NCBI RefSeq assembly: GCF_037975245.1
Contig: NC_092574.1
Location: forward strand, 884,001 to 948,000
From: Apostichopus japonicus
Lineage: Eukaryota; Echinodermata; Holothuroidea; Aspidochirotida; Stichopodidae
DNA: 64,000 bases
Direction of reading: 5' to 3'
The position numbers and the translations under genes are program-made. Shown piece after piece: positions 46,601 to 59,848 of this stretch (its first letter is position 1; each line of letters opens with the position of its first letter). Under the pieces are notes generated by a model that was not told the origin of the DNA, ran no database searches, and saw nothing but the letters and a program-made list of their open reading frames with translations.

Positions 46601-47843
46601 AGTTAAATTATCTGAGAGGAATGCATGAAGCTGTAAGGTTTACTTTCATAAAGAAGATATGGAAATAGTTCAAAGCAAAAAAGAAATGTTGTCAGACTTT
46701 GTTAATAAGGATACCATATATTTCATTTGATGGCAAATTTAATTTTTATTGATTTAACCCAAAAGTTATTTGATAGTGCATCAAAGAGAAGAGCAATTGT
46801 TTTATAAAACATGCAAACTATAGAAGGAATCTTTACACCAAAATAAATAAAGTATAACAACTAAATTTTCCAAAAAAACAAAATTCCATAAAGCAAAGCA
46901 CAAAATGTAGACATTAATCTTTCTTCCTGTATAACATCCTCTATTACACTAGAATAGGTCATAGAAAAGCAATTTTCTGATGTTCTCTTCTTACAAGGAT
47001 ATTTGGCAGTGGGTTGGGATTTTATTTCCTTCCAAGAAGTCAAAGACTGTTGAGATTGTTGAGGGAAAAAAGGACATGGGTATTTGTTTACATATATGAA
47101 AATTAAGCAGACTGATATGTCAAATACTTGACCTTGGTCATTGAACTGACAAACTCAAATACATGGAAAATGTTCTAATTTAATTTTATTGTAAATTCCC
47201 CACATATTACTTCAGTTAGAAACTAAGTACCACTTATGCAACCATTACCATGTAAAATATGCATGTTATTTCAACTTGTAGTTTACATATCTCTTCTCCT
47301 GATGGAGAAAGAGCAAAAAGTATGGATGATGATGAAACAAATAATGATGTGGCATGTTTCAGATCATTATGTGAGATTCACAAACAGTGATTTAAGCCAT
47401 TACAAATGGGGAGAAGTTGATACACCAGATTTATTTGATATCTAATCGTGCCCTCTTCGAAACACTGTAAAACAGGACCATATTCTGACAAGTCAAAACC
47501 ATCCTAAACTTACAGTATGTAAACTACAACAAAAATTTGTTGCAACAGAATCAAGATGTAAATCTCTAAGGAGTATGACAACTTGGTATTAAACAACGGT
47601 TTCAAAATAGAACAATGCCATGCACAGTGGTCAGATATATTACTAATGAAAAAAATATGAATATATAGAACTTATGCAACAGCTATCACATTAATGGTTT
47701 AATATAACTGATGACAGACAACTATATTTGACCAAACTACACAGGCATAATATTACCATAAATATGAAAGTCCTTTTAATAAGGAAACCAAGCACATTTT
47801 CCTAAATGATTATATAAATGCATGCAGAAAATTTTCTTCATAG
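43624..47843. other. Non-coding stretch with repeat fragments
   Basis: It begins with the probable 3' UTR of the gene above; AATAAA at 44218-44223 is a candidate polyadenylation signal. A C-run lies at about 44979-44994 and an A-run at 45662-45678. 45740-45925 is a fragment of the 51378-51660 MITE family. No supported gene. Confidence 0.5.
45740..45925 (+). mobile_element. Fragment of hAT-like MITE family
   Basis: GATGCAACTTGCAAGGCCTG and TTTCCAGCGATCTGGGCAGC are close to the same words at 51489-51540. The terminal repeats are not preserved. Confidence 0.7.
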
Positions 47844-48142
47844 AAAGGACCGTCGCCGCCAAATTAGGACACAAGCTGCCGGATCAGACTGACACGTATT
47901 GCAATGAATTTAGTACTGAACGGCTATTGAATATACACAGCATCCTCCCTCGTCTAGGAGTGAAAGACAGCCAGTTTCTCTGGCTGTTACATCTCATAAG
48001 GGCACAGACGTCTTGTTGCGATATTGTGAAGAAAGAACAGCCAGTGGAAGATGAGTCTAAAGCAATCTCTCAATACCTGCCCAGCATACGTAGGCAAAAT
48101 CAAAAAGAAATTTTGACATTTCCTTTCTATTTACAGCAATAA
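47844..48142 (+). CDS. Possible unidentified exon
   Basis: After a strong acceptor (AATTTTCTTCATAG at 47830-47843) a frame stays open for about 98 codons to a stop at 48140: RTVAAKLGHKLPDQTDTYCN, EFSTERLLNIHSILPRLGVK, DSQFLWLLHLIRAQTSC, then KKEQPVEDESKAISQYLPS. The first 220 nt are clearly GC-richer than the flanks, as for coding exons here. A possible donor is ATAC|GTAGGC at about 48089. No family is recognised. Confidence 0.4.
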
Positions 48143-49523
48143 CAGGGTTATAACTATGCCATGAAAAGAGTACGCTAACCAATGTTTTGCTCTTATTTCT
48201 AGAGATAACCTTCCCCAAACAATGTTTTTTAAAAAACAAAATTTTTACAAAAATCGTATTCTGAGATGGGCACAAAGTGGGACCATTCATCATGAGTAAA
48301 GGAAGGTGACTTTGTGCAATCCACTTGGAAAATTCAAAGTAATGAAGTTGATACATGAATGGCTGACATAAAGTGTGAATCCAATTAATGAGAACAAGGC
48401 CTCAATTGCTAGCCAACATGATTGCATTCATATCTGTTGATTTAACAATTCACCATTCATGAACAGCAATGGATATTACCTACAACAGTTTCAAGAACTT
48501 AAATCCTAAGGAAACAATCCAATGATCTGAAAGACACTCCATACATCAACAGATTCAACAGTGCTATAAACTAACACCATTGTAAATACTTCAAGTCTGG
48601 CACACAAAGACATCTTGAGTCAATCTACTTTGAACATTGACAAGAACATAACCTCTCTCAAAGCCCTTAATATAAACGTTATTAATTTTACCAGAGATAC
48701 CTGTCATGCTTTGATAGACAAAAGAATAATAAACCAGTGACTGTTGAAGCTGGCATTATGTTTGGGTGCATTGGTTTATTTGCAATGCGACAGATCTTAA
48801 GGGGATAGTCAGATAAGGGAACAACAAATCATGATGGCTATTTGTTTATTTACATACAGTAGGTACCATTCAACAACGTTTGTATTTAAAAATGATTTCT
48901 ATCATATTCAAGGGCACCAAAGCAATCTGCTACAACCAGGCCTGTAGTCAGGCTGAAGCATACTATATAGCAGACTTCACTGCTTGCTGAATGGTGATTC
49001 ATCATTAGGATTAGTTTAACCGCACATCTAACAGAGTAGCACACATTGTGCCCCTCCTTAAATTGCTGGTGTCCAACTCTAGGCTACAAGCCTGACCACA
49101 CCTGGTAGTAGCATCTTGTTTTATTCTTTCTTTCTCACGCACATTAAGACCTCTTTTTGGTGGAATAATCCATCTATACATGTGCAAACATTCAATGGGT
49201 TGCCACGCACACAGTCTATCATACTGTAACACAGCACATAGGGGAATGAGAATTAAAGAATAGACATGAGCATTTACTGGTTTATGAAATGAAGACAAGA
49301 AAAACAAGAAAACTTCAAATGTTTTCAGGTGACTCGGTTTGTTCAACTGAAGCTACATTACTACACTAACAGGAGGAAGACTAACCAGGTCAGACCAACA
49401 GACAAAGATACCAGATTATATCACACACAGTTTACATTTCAATTCTATCACATACTACACATACTGTATGACACCATTTTAATATGCTCGTGGAATGATG
49501 CAGTGTCCCTTTCTTTCATTTCT

Positions 49524-49714
49524 TTAAAATGTTATCTGTGACCTCCCACCGGGTGGCTGTGTTACTCTTGTCTTGCCCTCCTGTCGTACTCGAGCTCCAA
49601 CCTGGAGTTCTGGTCGATTCTGTTCTTTGGGCTTTGGAGGCTCCTTTGAGGCGGCAACTTTTCCCTGTGATGAATATTGGTACGCTGCCCCTGTCACTGG
49701 ATCGTATGTTTGAA
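49524..49714 (-). CDS. Terminal exon, probable Jupiter/HN1 (JPT) family protein
   Basis: Acceptor TTTTGTCCTTGTAG, then an open frame to TAA at 49524. It reads QTYDPVTGAAYQYSSQGK, ASKEPPKPKEQNRPELQVG and ends KTRVTQPPGGRSQITF. The closing R-x-x-x-PPGG-x-S motif is the hallmark repeat of the Jupiter microtubule-associated (JPT1/JPT2, HN1) family, whose members end in a PPGGKS-type tail. Only this exon is visible; upstream exons were not found up to 64000. The identification rests on one motif. Confidence 0.5.
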
Positions 49715-49865
49715 CTACAAGGACAAAAGTGAGAGAAAACAACTTAATTAGTCAAAGGCGATTGTAATTAATGCAGGAGCGGCTAAACCAGGTTTCTTAT
49801 GATGTCAATACTGGAAGTGTCCACTTGTGATAGATAAACTGCTGCAGCTTTTCAATTTGATTATA

Positions 49866-51377
49866 CCACATAATCTAGTGGCCATTCACGCTACAACCTT
49901 TTACGTACTGTATTAGGTATGCTGTTTAGTCCACCCAGCTACCAGGCAGAGGAGGAGCTACCACATAATCTAGTGGCCATTCACACTACAACCTTTTACA
50001 TACTGTACTAGGTATGCTGTTTAGTCCACCCAGCTACCAGGCACAGGAGGAGCTACCACATAATCTAGTGGCCATTCACGCTACAACCTTTTATGTACTG
50101 TACTTTGTATGCTGTTTAATCCACCCAGCTACCAGGCAGAGGAGGAGCTACCACATAATCTAGTGGCCATTCACACTACAACCTTTTACATACTGTACTA
50201 GGTATGCTGTTTAGTCCACCCAGCTACCAGGCACAGGAGGAGCTACCACAAAATCTAGTGGCCATTCACACTACAACCTTTTACATACTGTACTAGGTAT
50301 GCTGTTTAGTCCACCCAGCTACCAGGCAGAGGAGGAGCTACCACATAATCTAGTGGCCATTCACACTACAACCTTTTACATACTGTACTAGGTATGCTGT
50401 TTAGTCCACCCAGCTACCAGGCACAGGAGGAGCTACCACATAATCTAGTGGCCATTCACACTACAACCTTTTACGTACTGTACTTTGTATGCTGTTTAAT
50501 CCACCCAGCTACCAGGCAGAGGAGGAGCTACCACATAATCTAGTGGCCATTCACACTACAACCTTTTACGTACTGTACTAGGTATGCTGTTTAGTCCACC
50601 CAGCTACCAGGCAGAGGAGGAGCTACCACAAAATCTAGTGGCCATTCACACTACAACCTTTCACATACTGTACTAGGTATGCTGTTTAGTCCACCCAGCT
50701 ACCAGGCAGAGGAGGAGCTACCACAAAATCTAGTGGCCATTCACACTACAACCTTTTACATACTGTACTAGGTATGCTGTTTAGTCCACCCAGCTACCAG
50801 GCAGAGGAGGAGCTACCACATCATCTAGTGGCCATTCACACTACAACCTTTTACATACTGTACTAGGTACATGCTGTTTAGTCCACCCAGCTACCAGGCA
50901 GAGGAGGAGCTACCACAAAATCTAGTGGCCATTCACACTACAACCTTTTACATACTGTACTAGGTATGCTGTTTAGTCCACCCAGCTACCAGGCAGAGGA
51001 GGAGCTACCACAAAATCTAGTGGCCATTCACACTACAACCTTTTACATACTGTACTAGGTATGCTGTTTAGTCCACCCAGCTACCAGGCAGAGGAGAAGC
51101 TACCACATAATCTAGTGGCCATTCACACTACAACCTTTTACATACTGTACTAGGTATGCTGTTTAGTCCACCCAGCTACCAGGCAGAGGAGAAGCTACCA
51201 CATAATCTAGTGGCCATTCACACTACAACCTTTTACATACTGTACTAGGTATGCTGTTTAGTCCACCCAGCTACCAGGCAGAGGAGGAGCTTCCACATAA
51301 TCTAGTGGCCATTCACACTACAACCTATTACATACTGTTCTTTGCATGCTGTTTAGTCCACCCAGCTACCAGGGAGA
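49866..51377. repeat. 95-bp tandem array, 16 copies
   Basis: CCACATAATCTAGTGGCCAT recurs every 95 bp (49866, 49961, 50056, 50151 and on); one copy near 50865 has 3 extra bases. Each unit also has TACTGTACTAGGTATGCTG and CCACCCAGCTACCAGGCAGA. The last copy is split by the MITE at 51378. The array lies just upstream (in transcript sense) of the JPT-like exon. Confidence 0.95.
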
Positions 51378-51660
51378 CAGGCGCGTAGCCAAGGGGGGGG
51401 GAAGGGGGCAGCCGCCCCCCTTGAGCATAATTTTTTTTTTTTAATGTTTTTATGATATCGCTAGTATTTTCAAATGAGAAAATGCTAAGATGCAACTTAC
51501 AAGGCCTGGGAAGTGCCATTTCCAGCGATCTGGGAGGCATTCTAAGCCAAAATTTTCATGTACGCTTTGCGCCAATCATGGTGGCGCTACGCTTAGATAG
51601 TTTTCAATGCCAAGTGTACAGTTTCGCCCCTCCCTTGGCAAATTCCTGGCTACGCGCCTG
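51378..51660. mobile_element. hAT-like MITE, 283 bp, inside the 95-bp array
   Basis: Perfect 14-bp inverted ends CAGGCGCGTAGCCA, with 8-bp direct repeats CAGGGAGA (51370-51377 and 51661-51668). The duplicated bases are the repeat-unit sequence itself, so the insertion came after the array formed. It has no coding capacity. Relatives are at 45740-45925 and 17813-18018 (reverse). Confidence 0.93.
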
Positions 51661-52485
51661 CAGGGAGAGGAGCTGCCTATTACCCGTTCAAAAGGGGGGG
51701 GGTGGGATATAAAAGAATTTATTCTCAAAAGTAACCCTTGCAGTTTTATCCTACTGAAATCTAGAAAGGTTTAGGTTCCTCCTCCCTTCCCATCTTAACT
51801 TCTGTATACTCAGCCAGAGGATAAAGTGGTATATGGGATATGGGTAAAGGTAGAATCATACATCCATGGATGTATGGATAAGCTTACTATTTATGGATGT
51901 ATTTCCATGCTTAAAAATGGTCTGTAAAATTGCCACTGTTTATTGGGAAGGGAGGAGGATTTGAGGGAAGGGGAAGGAACATATGATTCATATTCACATT
52001 ACACCCAAATAATTATGTGTGAACAAAACTGTTAAGACCAAGGGAAAAAATATGCTACCTGGTTCCACTAACAATGGCTGTTCCAAGTCATTTACTAGGG
52101 AGCTAAAACAGCCAATTACAACAACTGACCAACATCCACATGGTTTAAAGGCATTGAAGACTCGCCCCAAACCGTGTGCCACCCTCTGAAAAAGTTAACT
52201 TTCTGTTGCTCGCAAGTGAAGTTTTTTGATGGTCACTACAAAATGCAGACAGTAATGAAATGTGATACCTTGCTATCTTTTATCTGGACCTGAGATCAGG
52301 GAGTTCCATAACAACTCCCTGCTGAGATGTCCATTGCTGCTATGTCCACTGTGTGGTGGGTATTGAACGTAGCTGCATGTATTGACTGTACACTAGTGTC
52401 TAATTACCAACGGTAGCAAGGGATGTGTGTATTTTCTGGGATCGATGGTGGCGTCTAACACTTCTCACACCTGCTACACCTCATT

Positions 52486-52549
52486 CGAAACTAGGTGAGA
52501 TGACCAGCATCAGACGTTTCTTTGTGCGCGAGTCTTCACTCCCTTTAAG
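52486..52549 (+). repeat. SINE-like repeat module, copy 2
   Basis: Close match to 38170-38233 (CGAAACTAGGTGAGATGACC, CAGACGTTTCTTTGTG, GAGTCTTCACTCCCTTTAAG). 52147-52183 is a related inverted copy matching window bases 5-40. Confidence 0.7.
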
Positions 52550-54130
52550 ATCACGATAATGACAACGACAGCAGTCAGTTGTTGAATGAGAACAGCACTG
52601 TGTAAGGCACCTGTAATGCACTATATATGTCTAATACACACAAATCTTCAATCTCAAAATAACACTAATAAGGCAAAATTCTTGTTTACAAAAATCCACG
52701 GAAAGAATCTGAAGAATCAATTTTCTGAAGTAGTTTCCTGTCTGTGCTGCTCAGACCGGCATCAACATCAAACTACTTCCTACTAAATATTATGTTGACT
52801 GAAAGAGGAAAAGAGTTTAAGCTGACATGTCAGCCCACTAATTGTTTATGTATTGTATTGTATGTACTGTTCAGGTAGGGTACGCTGTGCTGACAAGAGC
52901 ACTCAGTAGCACACAGTACATCTATTAACAAGATATTTGCAAAGTGGAGTAGTGCACAGTTATTACACTACAAGTATAGCAGTCTGTAAATGCATTGAAG
53001 ACAGAAATGGAATAACTTTTGGGAGGACCAGAGGAGGGATAAAAAACAAAGACAAAACCACAAAGAGAAGAAACTCAAGCTTGGTTGTAATCTTGTCATT
53101 TATAAGATAAAACAAAGGAATGGGTTGGCATGGGTTTAAGAATAGGAAGATATAATGGTTTTATTCATGGTAAGAGTCCCAAGATTAATAACTGGAGAGT
53201 CCATAATTAACATCAATGTGAAAAATATAAGAGTTGAAGAAACAGCAACTCTCTTGAATAATAAACACAATTTAGGACAACACAAAGAGAGACTTTGTAA
53301 ACACATAAAAGAGAATGGATGTATGACATGCATTACAAGATCTGTAGTAAGGATGGAGAGGGGAGTTGAATGGAGAGAGCAATTTGGTAGCCCCCAGATC
53401 ACCGGAAATGGCACTTCGCAGGCTTGAAAATGACCAACCAGATGTACTGTACATGTTGCCTGAGAACCAAGTTTTTCCCAATAGTTTTTTTTTCATCCAT
53501 AACCTTTTTCAAGATTGTCACCAGTCACACATCATGTTCGACCTCTTCGCATCTCCTGTGGATCATTGCGTTTGTAGGTAATACCACGTTACCCGTCAGC
53601 CCCACTTTTTAAGGTTTTAAGCCCATTATTTGTTCACAATTCACTTCAAAACATACCCATAATGTTGCACAAAATATCATCCATTGACAACCAATATAGA
53701 ATAAAAAAAACCTTCAACCCCTAACAGACTTGTCAAAATTGCACGAGTAGAGGGAAGTATGATGAAGAATGTTGGTCAGGGAATTCGAAAATTCAGACAC
53801 AGTTAATTTATTGGTGTACTGTACAATTATTAAAACCTCTTATGACGGCTACATTGAAACTTCGATATCATAAAAAATCTTTAAAAAATATGTTCGAGGG
53901 GGGGTGGTAGGAAACAGGCCAAATGGAAACACATTGAACCCTTATGTGGATCATATATATGATTGTATGTACTTGCACTCTGACACAAGAGATGTACAGA
54001 CATGATAATAATCATGAGTGACAACATGCTATACGGTCACAGGTTACAGAAACGACCACGAAGAGTCATTTACCTCTTGCATGTGTTGAATGAAGTTTTA
54101 GCCACCGCCATATATTATTTGGATAAATAA
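52550..54130. other. Non-coding stretch
   Basis: No supported gene. 53390-53430 contains a short piece of the CCAGATC.CCGGAAATGGCACTTC repeat also seen at 17290 and 17935. Open frames at 53136-53612 overlap one another on both strands and lack domains. Confidence 0.45.
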
Positions 54131-54139
54131 TCTCACGCA

Positions 54140-54270
54140 TTATTTTCTATTTATAGCCACACAAAAAGACTATGCCACTAAATATTGGGGGGATATTAGA
54201 TGCTATATCCCTCACCTAACATATTGGGGGGATATGTCCCCCCTCCCCCCCATGATCGCCGCCCATGGTT
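54140..54270. mobile_element. Terminal part of a GGGGGGACAT repeat family
   Basis: CTAAATATTGGGGGGATATT and a second ATATTGGGGGGATATGTCCC word, ending CCATGATCGCCGCCCATGG. It matches the right end of the nested insertion at 18050-18150. The other boundary is not visible. Confidence 0.65.
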
Positions 54271-54364
54271 GCACTGCTATCCTCTGCTATCTCCATTCCA
54301 CCCCTCTCTTCATTCCACCCCTCTCTCAATTCCACCCCTTTCTCCATTCCAACCATGTATGTTT

Positions 54365-54511
54365 GCACTAACCTGTTCCTAAGTCAAGATACTGTAGATA
54401 GTCAATACCTACTGTACGGTACATACAAGAAAACACAGTGTGTTTACAATAACCTGTTCCTCAGTCAAGATAGATAGTCAATACCTACTGTACGGTACAT
54501 ACAAGAAAAAG
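54365..54511. repeat. Two-copy direct repeat, about 75 bp
   Basis: AACCTGTTCCTAAGTCAAGA and GTCAATACCTACTGTACGGT recur about 78 bp apart, ending ACATACAAGAAAA. A short TTCCACCCCTCTC repeat precedes it (54294-54350). TGACGTCA follows at about 54525. Confidence 0.85.
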
Positions 54512-57500
54512 GGGTGGGTGGTCTGTGACGTCATCAACATGGACCTTCATGTCACATATTCTTTACAAACATTCATGTTCTTTGCTTTAATATGTTGCTT
54601 TTCACAAAATTAATAAATCTCACAACAATGTAAGGATGATCAGATGTAAGAAGATATATTTACGTACCTCCCTTTCTGGATCATTTGTGCAAAAACATTC
54701 TCCGTTTAATTGCCACAGCGATGTCATTTAGGCTGCCATCACTGCCAGATACATTACAGTACACTCAATTTATTTCACAAATCAAATTCATATCTGTGTA
54801 ATATTTTAAGAAAACTCAATTCTTTTACAAATCAACCATAAAATATTGTAACCGTTGTCCTTCATTTATAGTCCTTTACAGGACTCTGATCACAGGAGAA
54901 TAAGAAGCACATCTTCAAAACTGCACTTTACCTTGGGTTGTAGTTTAGCACCATTCAAACCAGGCTATGGGAATTCCTAATTAGCTAATTACGAATCTTT
55001 CAATTGTACACTAGAAGGACCAGCTAATACAGAACCTTTTGTGGCCCTCAAAGCTGTTTATATTGATATGTAGACCTTGGCAGATTTCCATCATCACTGC
55101 TGTGAGTCTGATAAACTGAAGTAACAGATGTTTTAGGATCAGCACATATTGTAATCTGCCCATTACCTATAGATCATGAACAGTTCAATCAGGTTGTGGC
55201 AAATTTAACACAAAGTATTAAAGACTTTCATATGTTTCACAGTGACTACAGTTTAATACCAAATTACAAACAAATATCAAACAAATATCCTAGGAAACTG
55301 TTCCAATTGAATTAAGCATATAATAAATACACAAAAGAACTTGAACAAACGAACGATTTAGACACTTTAGGGGGTAGAATGAGAAGGAAGGACATTGACT
55401 GGAGGGGTCCCGTCATAGAGGGCGCATAGTATGAACAGGTTATCAGTTCATTCTTGGTTGTGGGGAGATACGTAAGCGAGGAGCACAGTGTTCAATTCTT
55501 ACACAAGATTTGAAACAGTTCAGTTTTGATGTCAGTCCAGTTTTTGGAAAAAGAGCTCTTTGAATGTAGATAGTTGAAAGGACTTTGAATATTATATATT
55601 ATATATTGTATATTATATAAAAAAGAAAAACTCCAGTCAAGTTGTTCAACTTTCTGACAATGTGAAAAGAAAGAGCTCTTTAAGATGTCCTAAACACTAA
55701 TATGGATCCTTCCACCTTGATTATCCTATTGAACTGTGTTGAAAGACTTTATGCATACACTGGCAGTATAGCAGCAGGTGAAGGCATTTGAATTACTGAA
55801 TGTCTGTACAGGCTGTACAACATCCACAATAATTTAACTTGTCACTGCAACAAGCTATTGTATGCTATGTAACAGACACAGCCTTGACATTAAGATCCTG
55901 AACTTGAGCTGAGTTGGAAATGTACATATATACCTACAATAACAACTAATATCCTATACACATCTTCACTCTCTGATATAAACTAAGTGCACAAAAACTT
56001 AGTAATGGGGGTGCAGTGGTAATTTAACTGGCAAACCATTAATAACATATTTTTAAAGATATCAGTAGATTTGATTGAATGTGAGGAGGGGACAAACTGA
56101 CAAATGTACAGTATTAAAGAGATACAGTAAGTGCAGGAAAATAGTGAATTCTTGAAACCTGAAAAATTACGTGTAGTCTACTACTTCCGGGTGGTAGATC
56201 TACGGAAGGAGGAATTAGTGGGTGTGGCCCAGGGAGCGAGGGCGCAGTGCTAAAACGTTTCCAAATGTGTAGTTAGGTAGACAGGAAAGTGCAATTGTGG
56301 AGTGGGAGCCAGGTAAGAGAGGAGCGAAGTAAATCCTGAAAACTAATGTCAATAACAAACACCACATTTCTATTGATTCTCATCCAATCTCTTCCCTTCC
56401 CCCTTTCCCGCCCCCACCCAAACCTCCTCTTATTCCCATGGTTACCTGATGATGCAGTACACAGATTACACTGATTAATAGGGATTACTGCATTTCTATC
56501 TATGTTTTCACAAATACATTGAAACTACAGTGCTATCTGTATAATGGTTTTGCACACAAAGTAATACACAGTGAATATTGTTTTAACCATACAAAAACTT
56601 ATTTTCATTTTCATTTTTCCAGTTGTAACACTAAAGATTTGAGACTTGAAACTACTTGAACTATATAAGTGATCAATATCACCGAACAGTCTCATATGAC
56701 ATTCTTTGTACAATTTATTTTCAGCATAGTATCAAAGTTTTGCCTGCTTGATGTCAATGCCACAGCTGTACACTGAATGAAATCACTGGCAGTCTCATAA
56801 ATAAAGAGAAAGTAATATAACTCAGAAAGGTACTGTAGCCAACAAATAGCACAAAGAAGTCAATTATAGAATAATTACCAACAAGAGTGCTTTGGCTTTG
56901 CAGAGACAGGTAGTGAGGAGTAAAAAAGAAGTTTAGCATCTACCCATCAATTATAGAACCAATTATCTGTTTTGCCACAAACTGACATATTGTAGTATTT
57001 ATGTTCATATTTAATTTCTTTAACTAATTTGAACTAATGGTAGTCCACTTATGTTTTTAACACAAGTTTTTGAAACTACTTTTCTGTGGCTTATATCTCT
57101 CCACACTATGTATGTGTATACTGTACTCAGATGTCGAGAAGGCTTTGATCATTTTGAGTCGCAGTGTGGTAAAATGCTCTGAGGCGGACAATACAATAAG
57201 CATCAATTAAAGTTGATACAAACCTGGCCAGGTTAGATGTTGGTGTTTCTTAGGAGCAATACTGCACGTATTAAGACATTGATCAGCTACCTAGTTTCTT
57301 CAAAGGAGTATCAAATTAAATACCATCAATTAAATTTGGAATATATTACAATTTTACTTGGAATTATTTCAAATGGTTATTTCTGGAAACTCTACAGGAT
57401 AAACTGTTACATTATTGAAACAATGGTATAAATATGTAACTTTACTTCTACTAACCCTAATGACTATACAGAACTACAGACATTTGTGAGTGAGAATTCA

Positions 57501-58429
57501 ATCAACAGAACTGAGTAGTTGCATTGCATGACTTGTATGAAACCCTGCTGTCATTCTGCAACTTAACCTGCTGCGAGCGATCATCACTGTAATTTAATGG
57601 CAAGGAGAAAACTACTTAATCCTTCCAGGTCATACACAGGAAAGGAGCCTGTATGAGTCACTGTACTCAATGTCAACACCATTGTTTGCACTATTAGCAT
57701 ATGATTTGATGATCCAATCAGAGAGCAACGAAATATTTAGTACATGGCCAACAAAAACTACCTGTTTTGACATAAAATGTGATGACATGGCATCTTGTTC
57801 TATCTATATCTTTACTGTGAAGTACAGTATGCATGTACTGTCAAGACCATTAAATGGATGACCTTGCCAAACAATCATGTGCTTAAAATTAAAACTACTG
57901 TAACTATCTTACTAATTTAGAGCAAGTGAGTTCAATTGTCCAAGAATTAATTGACAACCAGGAAACATCAGAGATTTCAAAGTCTTCTTTGTAGCACTCC
58001 CTTGTTGTGGGCATCAACCATTTCATTCACTGATAAGGGTTTAGCAGTATAGATGAAGGAGAGTTACATGATGTTGTTATATATTGTGAAATATTTTCAC
58101 ACCTTCTGCCATCTTTAGGAAGAAAAATTTATCTAGTATACATGTAAATGACAGAGAAAATGTATCATTTGAGATAACTTGTTGATTCCTTGGAGCCAAG
58201 TTTTGCACTATTTGAGATAACCTGGTGACCCCTTAATGCTCTGATAAGAGCGGTTTGAGTGCAGTTTAAAGCAAGACCTATTACGTATCTGAAGCAGATG
58301 ACTATGTTTTGTTGAAGTCCTATAGAGCCCCTTCAAAATGCTAAACTGAACTGAATTTGAGCAAACTTTGTTCAACCAAAAGAAAATCATAACACTGGAG
58401 AATCCACAGATTAAATGTAGCTTTAATTT

Positions 58430-59570
58430 TGGAGTTTAAACTGTTGACCGTAGAGGTCACCTCTACCAATTCTAATAGGGTTCTTGCATTCACCAAGCTG
58501 GATCTAGATAAACTTAGTATAAAGTTCAATGAAGATGTACTTTACAAGATTTTCTGACTTTGACTTGAATGTTGACCGCAAATGACGTTTGGCCTTCACC
58601 AATTTTAATAGGGTTCGTGTAGTCACCAAGCTAGATCTGCATACCAACTATGAAGTTCAATAAAGATGACTTTTTGAGCTATGTTTTCAGATGCTGACCT
58701 TTGTTGACCCCAATGACCATGAATTTCACAGATAACAATAGAGTTCTTGCACTCAATAAGATGGATCCACATACTACGTTTGAAGTTAATACACCCTGAA
58801 CGTTTGAGTTTAAATGTTGTTTGCAAGCAAGTGTCACACACGCCATCACCATCGCACAGATTCCTGCAGCCTCTGGCAAGGAATCAAAAGGCACTAGCAT
58901 TATCCTGCCAGTGTACATTACGAACATACCAGGCAGTTAACAGTCAAAGAATTGGCATGATATCTGTATCTAACATAGTATTAAGTACTGCTCATTATCA
59001 ACATGTGTTACTAAACTCCTAGCAATAGCCTACACAGTAACAGATGTGTGTTGTAATTCAGCAAATTGACAGTGAGAACTTGATTTGAGCCAGCTTTTAT
59101 AGGCATTTGCAGTATTCAGCAATGGCTAACCAAAAAGCCAGTGGGCTTATTGTGATTCCTTGCCAATTGAGATTTTAATGACAAGCTTTTGTCATTGTTG
59201 ATTAAATTGATCAGCAAGATTCTATCACTGCATGTGGACTTACCTGCTATATATGTAAACTTACCATGTTTACAAGCTACTTTTAGCAAAAATCAACTCA
59301 AGCCCTGCCCCGTAACAAATGTGCATAATATCACACATTATCATGTACCCGCTATCTACCAACACCTTCACACAAAGTATGATTCATGAGATGAGCACCA
59401 AAATCAATAGGGTTCTTCTACTCAGTATGGCACATCTATGTACCAAGTATGACTTCAATACAACATGCCATTGTTGAGTTATCCTGTTTTCGAGCCAAGG
59501 ACGTCACATACACACACACCCACACGCAATCACCATCGCATAGATTCCTTTTACCTTCGGGCAAGGATTA
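58430..59570. repeat. Repeat family with ~120-bp internal modules
   Basis: Modules around 58480, 58605, 58740 and 59400 share CACCAA.TTTAATAGGGTTC, a word of CACTCAATAAGATGGATC type, then ACATAC.A.GT.TGAAGTT. Two segments end in the same tail, CACC(A/C)TCGCA(C/T)AGATTCCT (about 58847 and 59531), followed by GGCAAGGA. Such elements are widespread in marine invertebrate genomes, but I cannot name the family. Confidence 0.7.
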
Positions 59571-59587
59571 ACAAATTGTGAAATTCT

Positions 59588-59848
59588 AGGGCTAGATCAT
59601 TTATTACACTACTTACTGTACTCCTGTTAGTCCTATACTAGGGCTGGATCATTTATTACACTACTTACTGTACTCCTGTTAGTCCTATACTAGGGCTGGA
59701 TCATTTATTACACTACGTACTGTACTCCTGTTAGTCCTATTCTAGGGCTGGATCATTTATTACACTACTTACTGTACTCCTGTTAGTCCTATACTAGGGC
59801 TGGATCATTTATTACACTACTTACTGTACTCCTGTTAGTCCTAAACAC
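59588..59848. repeat. 52-bp tandem repeat, five copies
   Basis: GGGCTGGATCATTTATTACA starts at 59590, 59641, 59693, 59745 and 59797, followed each time by CTTACTGTACTCCTGTTAGT. Copies differ at only a few positions. Confidence 0.95.
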
